Shown piece after piece: positions 1 to 8,348 of a DNA stretch of 56,933 bases. The position numbers were made by a program, and so were the translations under genes. The DNA comes from Methylobacterium sp. 2A (GTDB taxonomy: Bacteria; Pseudomonadota; Alphaproteobacteria; Rhizobiales; Beijerinckiaceae). A model generated the notes under the pieces. It was not told the DNA's origin. It did not search any database and was given only the letters and a program-made list of their open reading frames with translations. Positions within the stretch are counted from its first letter, which is position 1, and the number at the start of each line of letters is the position of its first letter. The stretch is taken from the NCBI RefSeq assembly GCF_009806555.1, contig NZ_VUOK01000048.1, forward strand, positions 1 through 56,933, in the 5' to 3' direction.

Positions 1-5
1 TGGGC

Positions 6-77
6 GTCCATCCGAGGCTCCGGGTCCGGGGTTGCAGGCGTCGCAACCACAGCCTCGCTCGACACCCTCGGATGGAC
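6..77. repeat. Nested inverted repeat at window start
   Basis: A perfect 12-bp inverted repeat (6-17 with 66-77) encloses a perfect 6-bp one (30-35 with 43-48, 7-nt loop). A competing pairing exists: GAGGCT at 14-19 can pair with AGCCTC at 51-56, which would disrupt the outer stem. It could be a terminator of an upstream gene, an element end, or a structured leader. There are no integron attC core motifs and no U-tract. Confidence 0.5.
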
Positions 78-374
78 AACCTCCATAGCAATGACATCTA
101 GCCGAACCGCCGACGCCGCGCAGGAGATCCAGCCCCGGTCGATGAACGGGCCGGGTCTCGCGCCTCTCGGCCGGAAAGCTGCTGACGGTGCCGCGTCGGA
201 CTGCCGAAGAGTAGACCCTCCCGCCTTCTGCCCGGCCTATGTGCGATGGGTTGGAAGCGGCTGTCAGGATCGCAGGAGGCCCGCATCGGACCGCGTCGCG
301 CACGCATTGACGCCGAACCAGGCACACTGTTACGCGAGTCGCGTCCAGGACTGGAAACCCGTCGAAGGCTGAGC
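78..374. other. Intergenic, no supported gene
   Basis: Open frames here have no recognisable domain or convincing ribosome-binding site and overlap one another on both strands. I see no RNA gene. The stretch probably holds the promoter and leader of the His/Cys-rich gene that follows. Confidence 0.4.
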
Positions 375-770
375 TTGGGCCTCATCGCGTACCTGACGAG
401 GATCGTCGTTCTGGCCGTCATGCTGACGGCCGGCGGCGTTGTTGCGTCCGCGCAGGCGCACGAAGGACACGGCGGACCCCACACCATCGGACATGACCAC
501 GCGAAGCGCGTCGGCACCGCTGCGGGCGGTGTCGCGGCGAGGGCTGCGATCGGGGCGAGTTCCACACAGGATGGCTGCCGCGGCGGGATGCCCTCCTGCC
601 CGTCTTGCAACCGCGATGCAGCGTGCTGCTCGCCCGCCGTAACCAGTGACGTCATCAGTGTCGTAGGCCCGAGCGACCGTGGTCGCCGGATCGCTTTCGC
701 GACGCCGCCAGTCCTGTCCGGGCGCGAGCCCGAGCGTCCAGCCGAGCCTCCGAGACCGCTCGGCGCCTGA
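375..770 (+). CDS. Small exported His/Cys-rich protein, possibly metal-related
   Basis: About 131 residues. The reading frame is open further upstream, but I chose the TTG at 375 because GAAGG lies 6 nt before it and a hydrophobic signal-like segment starts there (LIAYLTRIVVLAVMLTAG, then an ASAQA-type cleavage region). The mature part begins with a histidine cluster (HEGHGGPHTIGHDH) and carries cysteines in CPSC and CC arrangements before a proline-rich tail. His and Cys clusters suggest binding of copper or another soft metal in the periplasm. The DUF305 gene 100 bp downstream, a family common in copper and metal loci, agrees. I do not recognise a named family, so the function is inferred; the start is uncertain (ATG at 420 is another option). 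Confidence 0.55.
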   Translation: MGLIAYLTRIVVLAVMLTAGGVVASAQAHEGHGGPHTIGHDHAKRVGTAAGGVAARAAIGASSTQDGCRGGMPSCPSCNRDAACCSPAVTSDVISVVGPSDRGRRIAFATPPVLSGREPERPAEPPRPLGA

Positions 771-874
771 GCCGCGGCCCTCGCAGGTCGGCGCGGCCCA
801 TCTCCGACCCTCCCGGTTCATCGCCCGCGATCCGCCCTCGAGCGGTCGATGGGGCGTATTCCATAGGACATACC

Positions 875-1375
875 ATGCGACATCTCGTTGCCGCGGCCAC
901 GCTGCTGGCCGCCACCACGGCTGCGTGGGCTCAGCATCCACGCCATGTTCACGACGCCGGACCAAAGCCGGCCGCGACGCAAACATTGGCCACGCGCGAG
1001 TTCATCGCCGCTCATCACAAGATGATGGCGGCGATGGATCAGCCATACACGGGCGATCCGGATGCGGATTTCCGCATCCAGATGATTCCGCATCACCAGG
1101 GTGCTATCGACATGGCCCGGGTCGCGCTGAGCCGCGCCAAGGACCCGTGGACACGACAGCTCGCCGAGGCGATCATCGTCGAGCAGCAGCGCGAGATCTA
1201 CGACATGCGCGGCTGGCTAGCCCGGCATGGCTATGCCGCGCCTCCCGGTGGCGAGCCGGTCCATGTGATCGGTTGGAACTCCTACCGAACCCTGCCGGCG
1301 AATGCGGGATCTCTGCAGGAAACGCAGGGCCAGTCGTGGACCCCCGGATCGGGGCTGGCTCGGCAAGCACGGTAG
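875..1375 (+). CDS. DUF305 family exported protein
   Basis: 166 residues with an N-terminal signal peptide ending near AWAQ. The DUF305 signature is clear: FIAAHHKMMAAM near residue 45, then MIPHHQGAIDMA near 70, a ferritin-like helical-bundle fold rich in Met and His. An AGGA box sits about 8 nt before the ATG. Members are periplasmic and often found in metal (copper, silver) resistance regions, but no biochemical activity is established. The preceding His/Cys-rich gene is on the same strand and may be cotranscribed. The C-terminus past residue 135 is not part of the domain and looks variable. It is convergent with holB. Confidence 0.85.
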   Translation: MRHLVAAATLLAATTAAWAQHPRHVHDAGPKPAATQTLATREFIAAHHKMMAAMDQPYTGDPDADFRIQMIPHHQGAIDMARVALSRAKDPWTRQLAEAIIVEQQREIYDMRGWLARHGYAAPPGGEPVHVIGWNSYRTLPANAGSLQETQGQSWTPGSGLARQAR

Positions 1376-1642
1376 GCCGAAGATCGACACGGTGGGCTGA
1401 TACCGGCCCGCCGTGCTCAGATGGCGGCCCTGAATCCATCATCAGACGTAACAACCAGACTCGACACCCTCCGACCCGAATTCGTGGCGGGCACGGGGCG
1501 CGTCCGCTTCGATGCCGTGCCGTCCGAAGCGGACCGGCCGAAAGCCACCCCTGCCGAACCGACCGCTCTGCCGAGGCATGACCGTTGTCCGGAGATACCG
1601 GGGATGGATTGCACGGCCGGTCCGGGGCGATCCCGCCGCGCC

Positions 1643-2695
1643 CTACCCCACCTCCGCCAGCTCCCCGAACAGCGACAGCACCACCGGCCGCCGGTCGAGG
1701 TTATAGGTGGCCGCCTCCCGGGCGGCGCGGCCGAACCGCTCGGCGACCTCCACCAGGGCCGCGAGGCGCACGGGCGGCTCGTCCCGGCGCCGGTCGAGTT
1801 CGGAGGAGACGAAGCGCAGCACCGCGTCCTGGGCGGCCTCGAACCGCGCCTCCGCGTCCCGGCCCGCCAGGGTCTCGGCGAGCTTGAGCACCCGGCCCCA
1901 ATCGGGATTGCGCGCCCGCGCCAGCAGGGTCTCCACCTCGGCCACGAGGCCGGCGGTCACCGGATCGAGCATCGCCAGCGCCCGGGCGACCGAGCCCTCG
2001 CTCAACGACACCGCCCGGGCGAGCGCCGCGTCGTCGGGCTGCGGGAACGGCGCGGGCAGGGCGCGCACCACCCGGGCGACCTCTTCAGGACTCAGAGGCC
2101 GCAGCGTCAGCGCCCGGCAGCGGGAGCGGATCGTCGGGAGCAGCCGGCCGGGCTGGTGCGACAGGATCAGGAACAGCGCCCGGGGCGGGGGCTCCTCCAG
2201 CACCTTGAGCAGGGCGTTGGCGGCGTTGGCGTTCAGATCCTCGGCGCTGTCGAGGATGCAGACCCGCCAGCCGGAATCCGCCGCCGTCGCGGCGAACAGG
2301 TCGAGCGCCCGGCGGACCATGTCGACCGCGATCTTGGTCGGCAGCGCCTTGGCGCCGGGCGCCCGGTGGCGGCGCAGGGCCACGAGGTTCGGGTGCGACA
2401 GGCCCGCCACCTTGCCGGTGACGGGATCGTCCGGCGCCACGTCGAGCCCGGCAGGCCCTCCGCCGCCTGGATAGGCCAGCAGGCGGCGCGCGACCCGGTA
2501 GGCCAGCGTCGCCTTGCCGATTCCGGGCGGCCCGCCGATCAGCCACGCATGGTGCAGGCGGCCCGCCGCGACCGACGCCGCGAAGGATTCCGCCGCGGCC
2601 TCGTGGCCGACGAGCGTCAGGGTCTCGCGCGGGCGCGGGAGGCCGGGCAGGTCGCCAGGCTCGACATCGTCGGCGGCGCGGTCGATGGGCGTCAT
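1643..2695 (-). CDS. holB: DNA polymerase III subunit delta'
   Basis: 350-residue clamp-loader subunit. The AAA+ fold starts near residue 25, with a P-loop-like GGPPGIGKAT at 54-63, followed by NANAANALLKVLEEPPP and SHQPGRLLPTIRSRC, the sensor and SRC-type segments typical of delta'/gamma subunits. It acts with HolA and DnaX to load the beta sliding clamp at the replisome. The gene lies downstream of tmk on the same strand, the common alphaproteobacterial order, but here a 380-bp gap with a large palindrome separates them where these genes are usually adjacent. Downstream the strand changes, so metG/tatD, which often follow, are absent. Confidence 0.93.
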   Translation of the reverse strand: MTPIDRAADDVEPGDLPGLPRPRETLTLVGHEAAAESFAASVAAGRLHHAWLIGGPPGIGKATLAYRVARRLLAYPGGGGPAGLDVAPDDPVTGKVAGLSHPNLVALRRHRAPGAKALPTKIAVDMVRRALDLFAATAADSGWRVCILDSAEDLNANAANALLKVLEEPPPRALFLILSHQPGRLLPTIRSRCRALTLRPLSPEEVARVVRALPAPFPQPDDAALARAVSLSEGSVARALAMLDPVTAGLVAEVETLLARARNPDWGRVLKLAETLAGRDAEARFEAAQDAVLRFVSSELDRRRDEPPVRLAALVEVAERFGRAAREAATYNLDRRPVVLSLFGELAEVG

Positions 2696-3075
2696 GGCGC
2701 GTCCCGAAATCTCGTCCCGGCGGGTTCCAGCCCCTCTGGCGACCCCGCCACGGCTCCGCTTACAAAGATCGGCAGGCGGCGCCCAGCGCCTCGGGGCCGG
2801 TGGCGCACCGGCCTCGCACGGTGGGCCTCACCAACCCACTCCGCGACGGCCGCACGCGGCCCGATGCGGCCGGGAGTGCAGAGAATGGTTCTCTCTCTGG
2901 CATTCTCAAGATCGGAAAATGGCGAGTGGAGGTTCCATCTCCAGCTCGCCATTCATCCCATGATCTTGAGTTGGCTACACCTTAACGGGTGAATGCCAGG
3001 GATCGGCGGTAGCCCCCGCCGGTCCCACTCCCGAAGATAGCGCAGACGCGGCGCGCCGCAAACCGTCCAGCCTGG
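2696..3075. other. holB-tmk intergenic gap with large palindrome
   Basis: 380 bp between genes usually tightly linked. Positions 2897-2999 hold the nested palindrome listed separately. An open frame on the minus strand (2692-2952) crosses part of that palindrome and shows no recognisable domain, so I do not call it. No tRNA was recognised. Confidence 0.5.
2897..2999. repeat. 103-bp nested palindrome (four stacked arms)
   Basis: Four perfect arm pairs are nested: CTGGCATTC 2897-2905 with 2991-2999; CTCAAGATC 2905-2913 with 2962-2970; AATGGCGAG 2918-2926 with 2945-2953; TGGAG 2927-2931 with 2939-2943 around a 7-nt loop. The spacing between arms is asymmetric (21 nt on the right outer side). 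Base composition is more AT-rich than the flanks. It could be a small mobile palindromic element, a structured RNA, or a strong terminator beyond tmk. Confidence 0.75.
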
Positions 3076-3786
3076 TCACGCCGCATCGCCCCGCGCGCCC
3101 TCCCCCGGCAGCAGGTCCGGCAGCCGCGCCGCGACGGTGGCGCGGATCGCGGCCTCGACCGAATCGGGATCGCGGCCCGCATCGATCACCGCGCAGCGCT
3201 CCGGCTCGGCCCGGGCGATCGCCAGAAAAGCCTCCCGCAGGCGGATGTGGAAATCGAGGGTTTCGGCTTCGAACCGGTCGGCCCCCTGCCCGGTCCGGGC
3301 ACCGCGCCCGGCCGCGCGGGCGAGGCCGGCCTTGGGGTCGAGGTCGAGGATCAGGGTGAGATCGGGCCGGGTCGGGCCGACCACGACCCGCTCCAGCGCA
3401 TCGAGCACCCCCGGTTCGAGGCCCCCGGCCGCCCCCTGATAGGCCCGGGTCGAGTCGATGAAGCGGTCGCACAGGACGGTCTCGCCCCGGCGCAAGGCCG
3501 GGCGGATCAGCCGGTCGAGGTGGTCGATCCGCGCGGCGCTGAACAGCAGCGCTTCCGCGAAGGGGCCGTAGGGCTTGGCGACCCCGCCGAGCAGCGCCGT
3601 CCGGATCTCTTCCGCGCGCGGCGAGCCGCCGGGCTCGCGGGTCACGCAGACGCCGTGTCCGGAACGCGCCCGCAGGGTCGCGGCGAGGCGGGCGATCTGG
3701 GTCGACTTGCCGGCGCCCTCCCCGCCCTCGACGGTGATGAAGACGCCCCGCGCGCCCGCGGAGTCTCCGATGCGTGGCACGGTCAC
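3076..3786 (-). CDS. tmk: Thymidylate kinase
   Basis: About 236 residues from the GTG at 3786 (a second in-frame GTG at 3780 is possible); the longer open frame upstream overlaps dacC and lacks homology. It phosphorylates dTMP to dTDP. The P-loop GGEGAGKS is at about 21-28, the TREPGGSP motif follows near 49-56, and the DRF(I)DST substrate motif and a LID-like region (DPKAGLARAAGRG) come later. Its start lies 11 nt from the dacC stop, so the two are probably cotranscribed. Confidence 0.93.
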   Translation of the reverse strand: MTVPRIGDSAGARGVFITVEGGEGAGKSTQIARLAATLRARSGHGVCVTREPGGSPRAEEIRTALLGGVAKPYGPFAEALLFSAARIDHLDRLIRPALRRGETVLCDRFIDSTRAYQGAAGGLEPGVLDALERVVVGPTRPDLTLILDLDPKAGLARAAGRGARTGQGADRFEAETLDFHIRLREAFLAIARAEPERCAVIDAGRDPDSVEAAIRATVAARLPDLLPGEGARGDAA

Positions 3787-3796
3787 GGCGGCGCGG

Positions 3797-5032
3797 TCAC
3801 GACGGGTTGGCGGCCCCGGCGGCGGCCTTGTCGGCGCTGCTCTTGGCGCCTCCTTTGCCGGCCCGGTCGAGGGCCTTGCGCACGAGCCCGGTGCCGAATT
3901 CCAGCGCCGCATCCATGGCCCGCTGCGGCAGCGTGCCGGGCTCCACCGCGGCGCCGGCATAGAGCGGCTGGTCGAGGGCGACCGTGTCGCCGCGCTGGAC
4001 GCGCAGGACACCGACCCGCTGGCCCTCCTCCACGGGGGCGACCAGCGGGCCGGTGTAGATCGCCTTGGCGCTCACCCGGTCGCTGGAGCCGCGGGGCAGC
4101 AGCACCCGCACCGGCTTCTTCGCCACCAGCGGCACCGAGCCCGATTGTCCGCCGAACACCGAGGCCTCGGCGACCGTCTCGCCGGGCGCGAAGATCTGCC
4201 GGGGCTCGAACGCGCGAAAACCCCATTCCATCAGCTTGCGCGCCTCGGAGGCCCGGTCGCGGGCGGTCTTGAGGCCCGAGACCACCAGCACCAGCCGCTG
4301 GCCGTTCTGCACCGCCGAGCCGGTCAGCGCGTAGCCGGATTCCTCCAGGTAGCCGGTCTTCAGCCCGTCCGCGCCGATGTCGAGGGCGAGAAGCGGGTTG
4401 CGGTTCTGCTGGCGGATCTTGTTCCAGGTGAACTCCTTCTCGGAGAAGATCTTGTAGTAGTCCGGGTAGGTCTCGATGATGTGCAGCGCGAGCTTCGCCA
4501 TGTCCCGGGCCGTGACCTTCTGGTCGGGCGCCGAGTAGCCGGTGGCGTTGCGGAAGGTCGAGTTCGTCAGCCCGATCTCCTTGGCGCGCTCGTTCATCAG
4601 CCCGGCGAAGGCGTCCTCCGACCCGGCCATGTTCTCCGCGATGGTGATCGCCGCGTCGTTGCCCGACTGGACGATCAGCCCGCGCAGCAGGTCCGCCATC
4701 TTGATGCGGCTGTTGACCTGCGCGAACATCGAGGAGCCGCCGCCCCCCGCGCCGCCGCGCTTCCACGCGTCCTCGGTGACGGTGAACTCCGTGTCCATGG
4801 AGAGGCGGCCGGATTTCAGCGCCTCGAACACGATGTCGGTGGTCATCAGCTTGGCCATGCTGGCCGGCGAGAAGCGCTCGTCGGCGGCCTTCTCGAACAG
4901 GACCGAGCCGGAATCCGCGTCGATCAGGATCGCGTGCGGCGCCGCGGTCTGGAAACTCTGCGCGCCGGCGCCGGCGAGGCTGGCGCCCAGCGCGCAGGCG
5001 GCCGCGAGAAGGGTGAGAAGGGTCCTGCGCAT
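3797..5032 (-). CDS. dacC: D-alanyl-D-alanine carboxypeptidase (PBP5/6 type)
   Basis: 411 residues. It removes the terminal D-Ala of peptidoglycan pentapeptides in the periplasm. The signal peptide is at 1-24 (cleavage near AGAQS). All three penicillin-binding motifs are present: SMAK at 58-61, SGN at 123-125 and KTG at 225-227, followed by the C-terminal PBP5 beta-domain and an Ala/Lys-rich tail that may attach peripherally to the membrane. Neighbours rlpA upstream and tmk-holB downstream form a cell-wall and replication segment on one strand. Whether the orthologue is named dacC, dacF or dacA cannot be settled from sequence alone. Confidence 0.92.
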   Translation of the reverse strand: MRRTLLTLLAAACALGASLAGAGAQSFQTAAPHAILIDADSGSVLFEKAADERFSPASMAKLMTTDIVFEALKSGRLSMDTEFTVTEDAWKRGGAGGGGSSMFAQVNSRIKMADLLRGLIVQSGNDAAITIAENMAGSEDAFAGLMNERAKEIGLTNSTFRNATGYSAPDQKVTARDMAKLALHIIETYPDYYKIFSEKEFTWNKIRQQNRNPLLALDIGADGLKTGYLEESGYALTGSAVQNGQRLVLVVSGLKTARDRASEARKLMEWGFRAFEPRQIFAPGETVAEASVFGGQSGSVPLVAKKPVRVLLPRGSSDRVSAKAIYTGPLVAPVEEGQRVGVLRVQRGDTVALDQPLYAGAAVEPGTLPQRAMDAALEFGTGLVRKALDRAGKGGAKSSADKAAAGAANPS

Positions 5033-5175
5033 CGCCGCTCCGTCCCGCGCCTGCCGATCGGCCAGGCAAACCCCAGCCGTATCGCAATAACAAGCGTGAC
5101 CATATTACGGTTTCGACGGCGGATCGAACGCGAAATGCCGTCGCGGAGGCCGGATCGGCGCCGCAGGCCGCGGCG

Positions 5176-6603
5176 TCAGTAGATCCCGGCCATGCGGGAC
5201 GGCCGCGTCCCGGCCGCCGCCGTCTTGGTCGGTGCCGCCTTGGTCGGCGCCCCCTTGGCGAGGGCTGCCTTGCCCGGCCCGTCCTTGGCCATCGCCATCT
5301 TGGACTGCACCTTGCCGGGCACGGCCGCCTGGGCGGCCGCTGCGATCTTCGCCGGGCTCGCCTGCGGCACGGCGGCGTGCAGAGCCGGCGCGTGCGGCGC
5401 GGTTCTGGGGGCCGGTGTGGCGGCGAGGCGCGCCAGGGCGAGCTTGGCCGGACCCGGCATCGCCGCGGACGCTTGAGCGAGATGCGTCGGAACCGCGGCG
5501 CCGGGCCGCGCCGGGCCGGAAACCGGGGCCGGCCGCCGGCCGGTCTCCGCCAGGGCGAGGCGGTTTGCCGCGGCGGTCTTCGACCCCGTGCCGTGCCCGC
5601 CCGCCCCGTGTCCGGCGGCCGGCGGGGCGGCGCCGACGGCGGCCGGGTTGAGGCCCGCGATCTTCAGGTGGGCGTCGGCGGCGACCGGCGCCGGGCGGAA
5701 CTCCCGCACCCGCGGGGCCGTGGGCTGCACCGCCGCCGGGACCGTCACGGCGGCCGAGGCCAGCACGATCGGGGCGCGGACCGGCGCGGGGCGCGGCGCC
5801 GGGGCCGCCTCGGGCTCCGTCCGTTCCTGTGCCCGCTCCTGTGCCCGCTCCTGGACCCGCTCTTCGTCGGGCTTGAAGGCGAGCGGCGCCGGGGCGGAGC
5901 GCGCGTAGCGCTCGGTCTCCTCCGAGGGGCCGAGATCGGCCATCATCACGGTGGAGCGGCCGGCCGGGCGGCCGTCGGTGCGCAGGCTGGCGAGCAGCTT
6001 GCGGTCGTCGCTGCCGGCGACCGAGGCCTTGCCGACATATTCGACGCGCACATGCGCGGTGCCCTGGCGGTGGAAGCCCAGGGCGTCGGCCGCCTCCTCG
6101 GAGACGTCCATGACCCGGCCGGCATGGTAGGGGCCGCGGTCGTTGACCCGCACCACCATCGAGTAGCCGTTGTCGAGGTTGGTCACCCGGGCGTAGCTCG
6201 GCAGCGGCAGGGTCGGATGGGCGGCCGCGATCGAGTGGCGGTCGAACACCTCGCCGTTGGCGGTCATGCGGCCGTGGAAGGCGGAGCCGTACCAGGAGGC
6301 GAGACCCTCCCGCACGTAGCCCCGCGGGTCCTCCTTGGGCACGTAGGTCTGGCCGGCGACCACGTAGGGCTTGCCGGTGTAGCGGCGCCCGCCGCCCTTC
6401 GGGATCACGTCGCCCTCGTTGTAGAGGCGCGGGCTCGCCTTGACCCCGTATTTCGGGTCGATGCCGTTGCCGCTGGCGAGCTTCTGCTGGGGCTGGGTGG
6501 CGCAGTTGGCGGTCGCCAGGGCCACGCCCGAGACCGCCAGGAGCCGCAGGGCGAGGCGCGCAGGCCGGGGAAGCGTCGTGCGCACCATCGTGGGGATCAC
6601 CAA
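5176..6603 (-). CDS. rlpA: RlpA-like septal lipoprotein (double-psi beta-barrel)
   Basis: 475 residues. An N-terminal lipoprotein signal ends at Cys34 (ALATANC), predicting an outer-membrane lipoprotein. The RlpA double-psi beta-barrel follows, with ASWYGSAFHGRMTANGEVFD, ARVTNLDNG and VRVNDRGPYHAGRVMDVS. RlpA proteins bind or cleave glycan strands lacking stem peptides at the septum. The second half (about 230-475) is low-complexity Ala/Pro/Lys/Thr sequence with AKA- and PTKAA-type repeats, and I see no SPOR domain at the C-terminus, unlike the E. coli protein. The Met at residue 6 is an alternative start. Confidence 0.88.
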   Translation of the reverse strand: MVIPTMVRTTLPRPARLALRLLAVSGVALATANCATQPQQKLASGNGIDPKYGVKASPRLYNEGDVIPKGGGRRYTGKPYVVAGQTYVPKEDPRGYVREGLASWYGSAFHGRMTANGEVFDRHSIAAAHPTLPLPSYARVTNLDNGYSMVVRVNDRGPYHAGRVMDVSEEAADALGFHRQGTAHVRVEYVGKASVAGSDDRKLLASLRTDGRPAGRSTVMMADLGPSEETERYARSAPAPLAFKPDEERVQERAQERAQERTEPEAAPAPRPAPVRAPIVLASAAVTVPAAVQPTAPRVREFRPAPVAADAHLKIAGLNPAAVGAAPPAAGHGAGGHGTGSKTAAANRLALAETGRRPAPVSGPARPGAAVPTHLAQASAAMPGPAKLALARLAATPAPRTAPHAPALHAAVPQASPAKIAAAAQAAVPGKVQSKMAMAKDGPGKAALAKGAPTKAAPTKTAAAGTRPSRMAGIY

Positions 6604-7021
6604 ACTCTACGCGTGACCGGGGTCCGGCGGCGGACCGGATCCGGCCGTGCGAAGGGGCACCGGCCGGGTCCACCCACACTTGTATCGGTTGCGTAAAGGA
6701 AGCCTGAACGCTGTCGGCAGCCGGGGTTCAGGGGCGGCGCCCGGCAGAGCCGGACCATTCGCCCGTGACCGCAACGTTGACGGATATGTGGCTGCACAGG
6801 AACAGGGAATGGCCTTACGGCAGCACGCCTCATTCCTCTCCCGCAGAGGCTACGACGTTCGCGCATCGCGGGCGGAGGCACGCTCTCTTCCCACACCCGC
6901 GCGATCCCGGGATCGTCAGGAGCGGCGGAAAGTGCTCGCTTTTCAGCGTATCGGCGCCAGACCCAGCGGGTGGATTCACCGGCCCGCAGACGGGGAGGGA
7001 GAGGCGCAGCGGCTCCCGCCC
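6604..7021. other. Intergenic, no supported gene
   Basis: 418 bp between the rlpA start and the end of the ParA partner gene. No tRNA or conserved frame was recognised. A short sequence (CTCTCCCGCAGAGGCTAC, about 6836-6853) recurs in near-identical form near 12685, perhaps the edge of a small dispersed repeat. Confidence 0.35.
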
Positions 7022-7348
7022 TCAGCGGTCCTGCGTCTCGGTCAGCTGCGCGATCGAGCGGGCGCCGCGCTGCTTGAACAGGAGGTCCAGCCCCTCCAGC
7101 ATCAGGGTGTGCATCTTGGTCCGCTCGGCGTAGGCGAGGTCGCGGAGCTGGTCGTAGACCGGCGGCTCCAGATAGACCGACATCTGCCGGGCGCGCTGCT
7201 TGAGCGTGGCCGCCGGCTTCGGCGCCGGGGGCGCCAGGGCGAGCGACACGATCTCGGCGCCCTGCCGCCGGGTCAGCGATGCGGCCCTGTCCGGCGGGGT
7301 CGCCGAGGCGACGATCGCCGCGAGGCTGAGCTTAGGCGGCTTTGACAT
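7022..7348 (-). CDS. Small ParA-partner protein, ribbon-helix-helix-like
   Basis: 108 residues. The C-terminal half (ARQMSVYLEPPVYDQLRDLAYAERTKMHTLMLEGLDLLF) has the pattern of a ribbon-helix-helix DNA-binding domain: a short basic beta-strand, then two helices. The N-terminal half is Ala/Pro-rich and probably flexible; such N-terminal tails in small partners often contact ParA ATPases. Its start overlaps the end of the upstream ParA gene by 17 bp, so the two are translationally coupled. It is likely the DNA- or cargo-binding partner of that ATPase. No orthodox ParB is present. Confidence 0.75.
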   Translation of the reverse strand: MSKPPKLSLAAIVASATPPDRAASLTRRQGAEIVSLALAPPAPKPAATLKQRARQMSVYLEPPVYDQLRDLAYAERTKMHTLMLEGLDLLFKQRGARSIAQLTETQDR

Positions 7349-7979
7349 GCTGGCCCGTCCTCAGGGACTGCGTGCGGCGCTCGATCCAGGACCAGAGGCG
7401 CCGGACCTCCCCGGCGGCCTGCCCCTTGGGATTGAACTCGGTGACGCCCTGGCCGAGGCCGATCGCGTCCTGGTGGTCGGTGCGGGCCACGATGTTCACG
7501 TCGGGCAGGATGCCGAGCACCGCGAGCCCGTCGGCCGCGTCGCGGACCCGATAGGAGCGCGGCGGCGTCTGGTTCAGCACGAAGGCGAACTTCTTCTCCA
7601 GCCGGTAGACCGCCGCGAGCGTCGGCTTGAACGCGCGCAGGTCCGCGGGCGTCGGCCGGCACGGGATGATGCAGAGATCGGCCGCGCGAATCGCCGAGAG
7701 CGTGCCGGTGGAATCGACGCCGGGCGTATCGATGAACACGTAATCGTAGGCGGATTCGCGCAGGCGCTCCATCACGGCGTCGATCTGCGTGGCGTCGATC
7801 TGCGCCACCTCCGGGCCGTCGACGGTGCGGTGATCGAGCCAGTCCGAGATCGTGGCCTGACGGTCCATCTCCAGGATGCAGACCGTGTGGCCCGCCTCCC
7901 GGGCGGCCACCGCCAGGGAGATGCACAGCGTGCTCTTGCCGCTGCCGCCCTTCTGCGTGACGAAGGTGATCGCTTTCAT
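7332..7979 (-). CDS. parA: ParA/MinD-family ATPase
   Basis: 215 residues from the ATG at 7979, giving MKAITFVTQKGGSGKST with the deviant Walker A at 9-16. Walker A', ILEMDRQAT (A' region) and DYVFIDTPG (Walker B) are present. Proteins of this size and type are orphan ParA-like ATPases that position DNA, chemoreceptor clusters or other cargo along the nucleoid. There is no N-terminal DNA-binding extension as in plasmid type Ia ParA, and no parB neighbour, so chromosome segregation proper is unlikely. It is transcribed divergently from a PAS protein and coupled to the downstream small ribbon-helix-helix gene. Confidence 0.87.
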   Translation of the reverse strand: MKAITFVTQKGGSGKSTLCISLAVAAREAGHTVCILEMDRQATISDWLDHRTVDGPEVAQIDATQIDAVMERLRESAYDYVFIDTPGVDSTGTLSAIRAADLCIIPCRPTPADLRAFKPTLAAVYRLEKKFAFVLNQTPPRSYRVRDAADGLAVLGILPDVNIVARTDHQDAIGLGQGVTEFNPKGQAAGEVRRLWSWIERRTQSLRTGQHVKAA

Positions 7980-8129
7980 CCTGGGCGTCCTCCAGAAGGC
8001 CCCGCGCATCCGTCCGGGCGCGTGCGACTCCCCGTCACTGCGCCGTTGGGGGCAACCTCAGGTGATCACGTCGCGCTCGACTGCGATCCGGAACCCCTGG
8101 CGCCCCGACGCACGGTGTGTCCGATATGG

Positions 8130-8144
8130 TTAACGGCCCGTTAA
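8130..8144. promoter_or_regulatory. Palindrome, candidate operator or centromere-like site
   Basis: A perfect inverted repeat, TTAACGG-C-CCGTTAA, in the AT-rich divergent region (7980-8348) between parA and the PAS gene. Other short dyads follow (AGTTG...CAACT at 8191-8202, GTTAATAAC at 8207-8215). It could be the target of the ribbon-helix-helix protein. The rest of this 369-bp region holds no gene. Confidence 0.4.
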
Positions 8145-8348
8145 GATCAGCTGTGGCCCGGACCCTGCAAGCCGATCGGGTGTTTCCGCCAGTTGTTCAA
8201 CTTTAGGTTAATAACTTTGGTCTAATATGGGTTAAGAGACTTCCCATGGACGTTACCATACTCTAGCTTGTCTGCCGTGACAGTAGGGAGGCGGTGGAGG
8301 TTGAAAACCTCAAGTTTAAACATGTTGGACGCTCCCGCAAGGAATGGC

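Noticed and set aside
6..77. Integron attC site
   Set aside because: No RYYYAAC/GTTRRRY core pair and no cassette-like array.
2692..2952. Open frame on the minus strand in the holB-tmk gap
   Set aside because: It reads through one side of the palindrome, has Arg/Pro-rich shadow composition and no domain.
1421..2992. 523-residue plus-strand frame opposite holB
   Set aside because: Typical antisense open frame of high-GC DNA; holB on the other strand has full family motifs.
3787..4011. N-terminal extension of thymidylate kinase
   Set aside because: It overlaps dacC, is Arg/Pro-rich and has no homology; the GTG at 3786 is a natural start.
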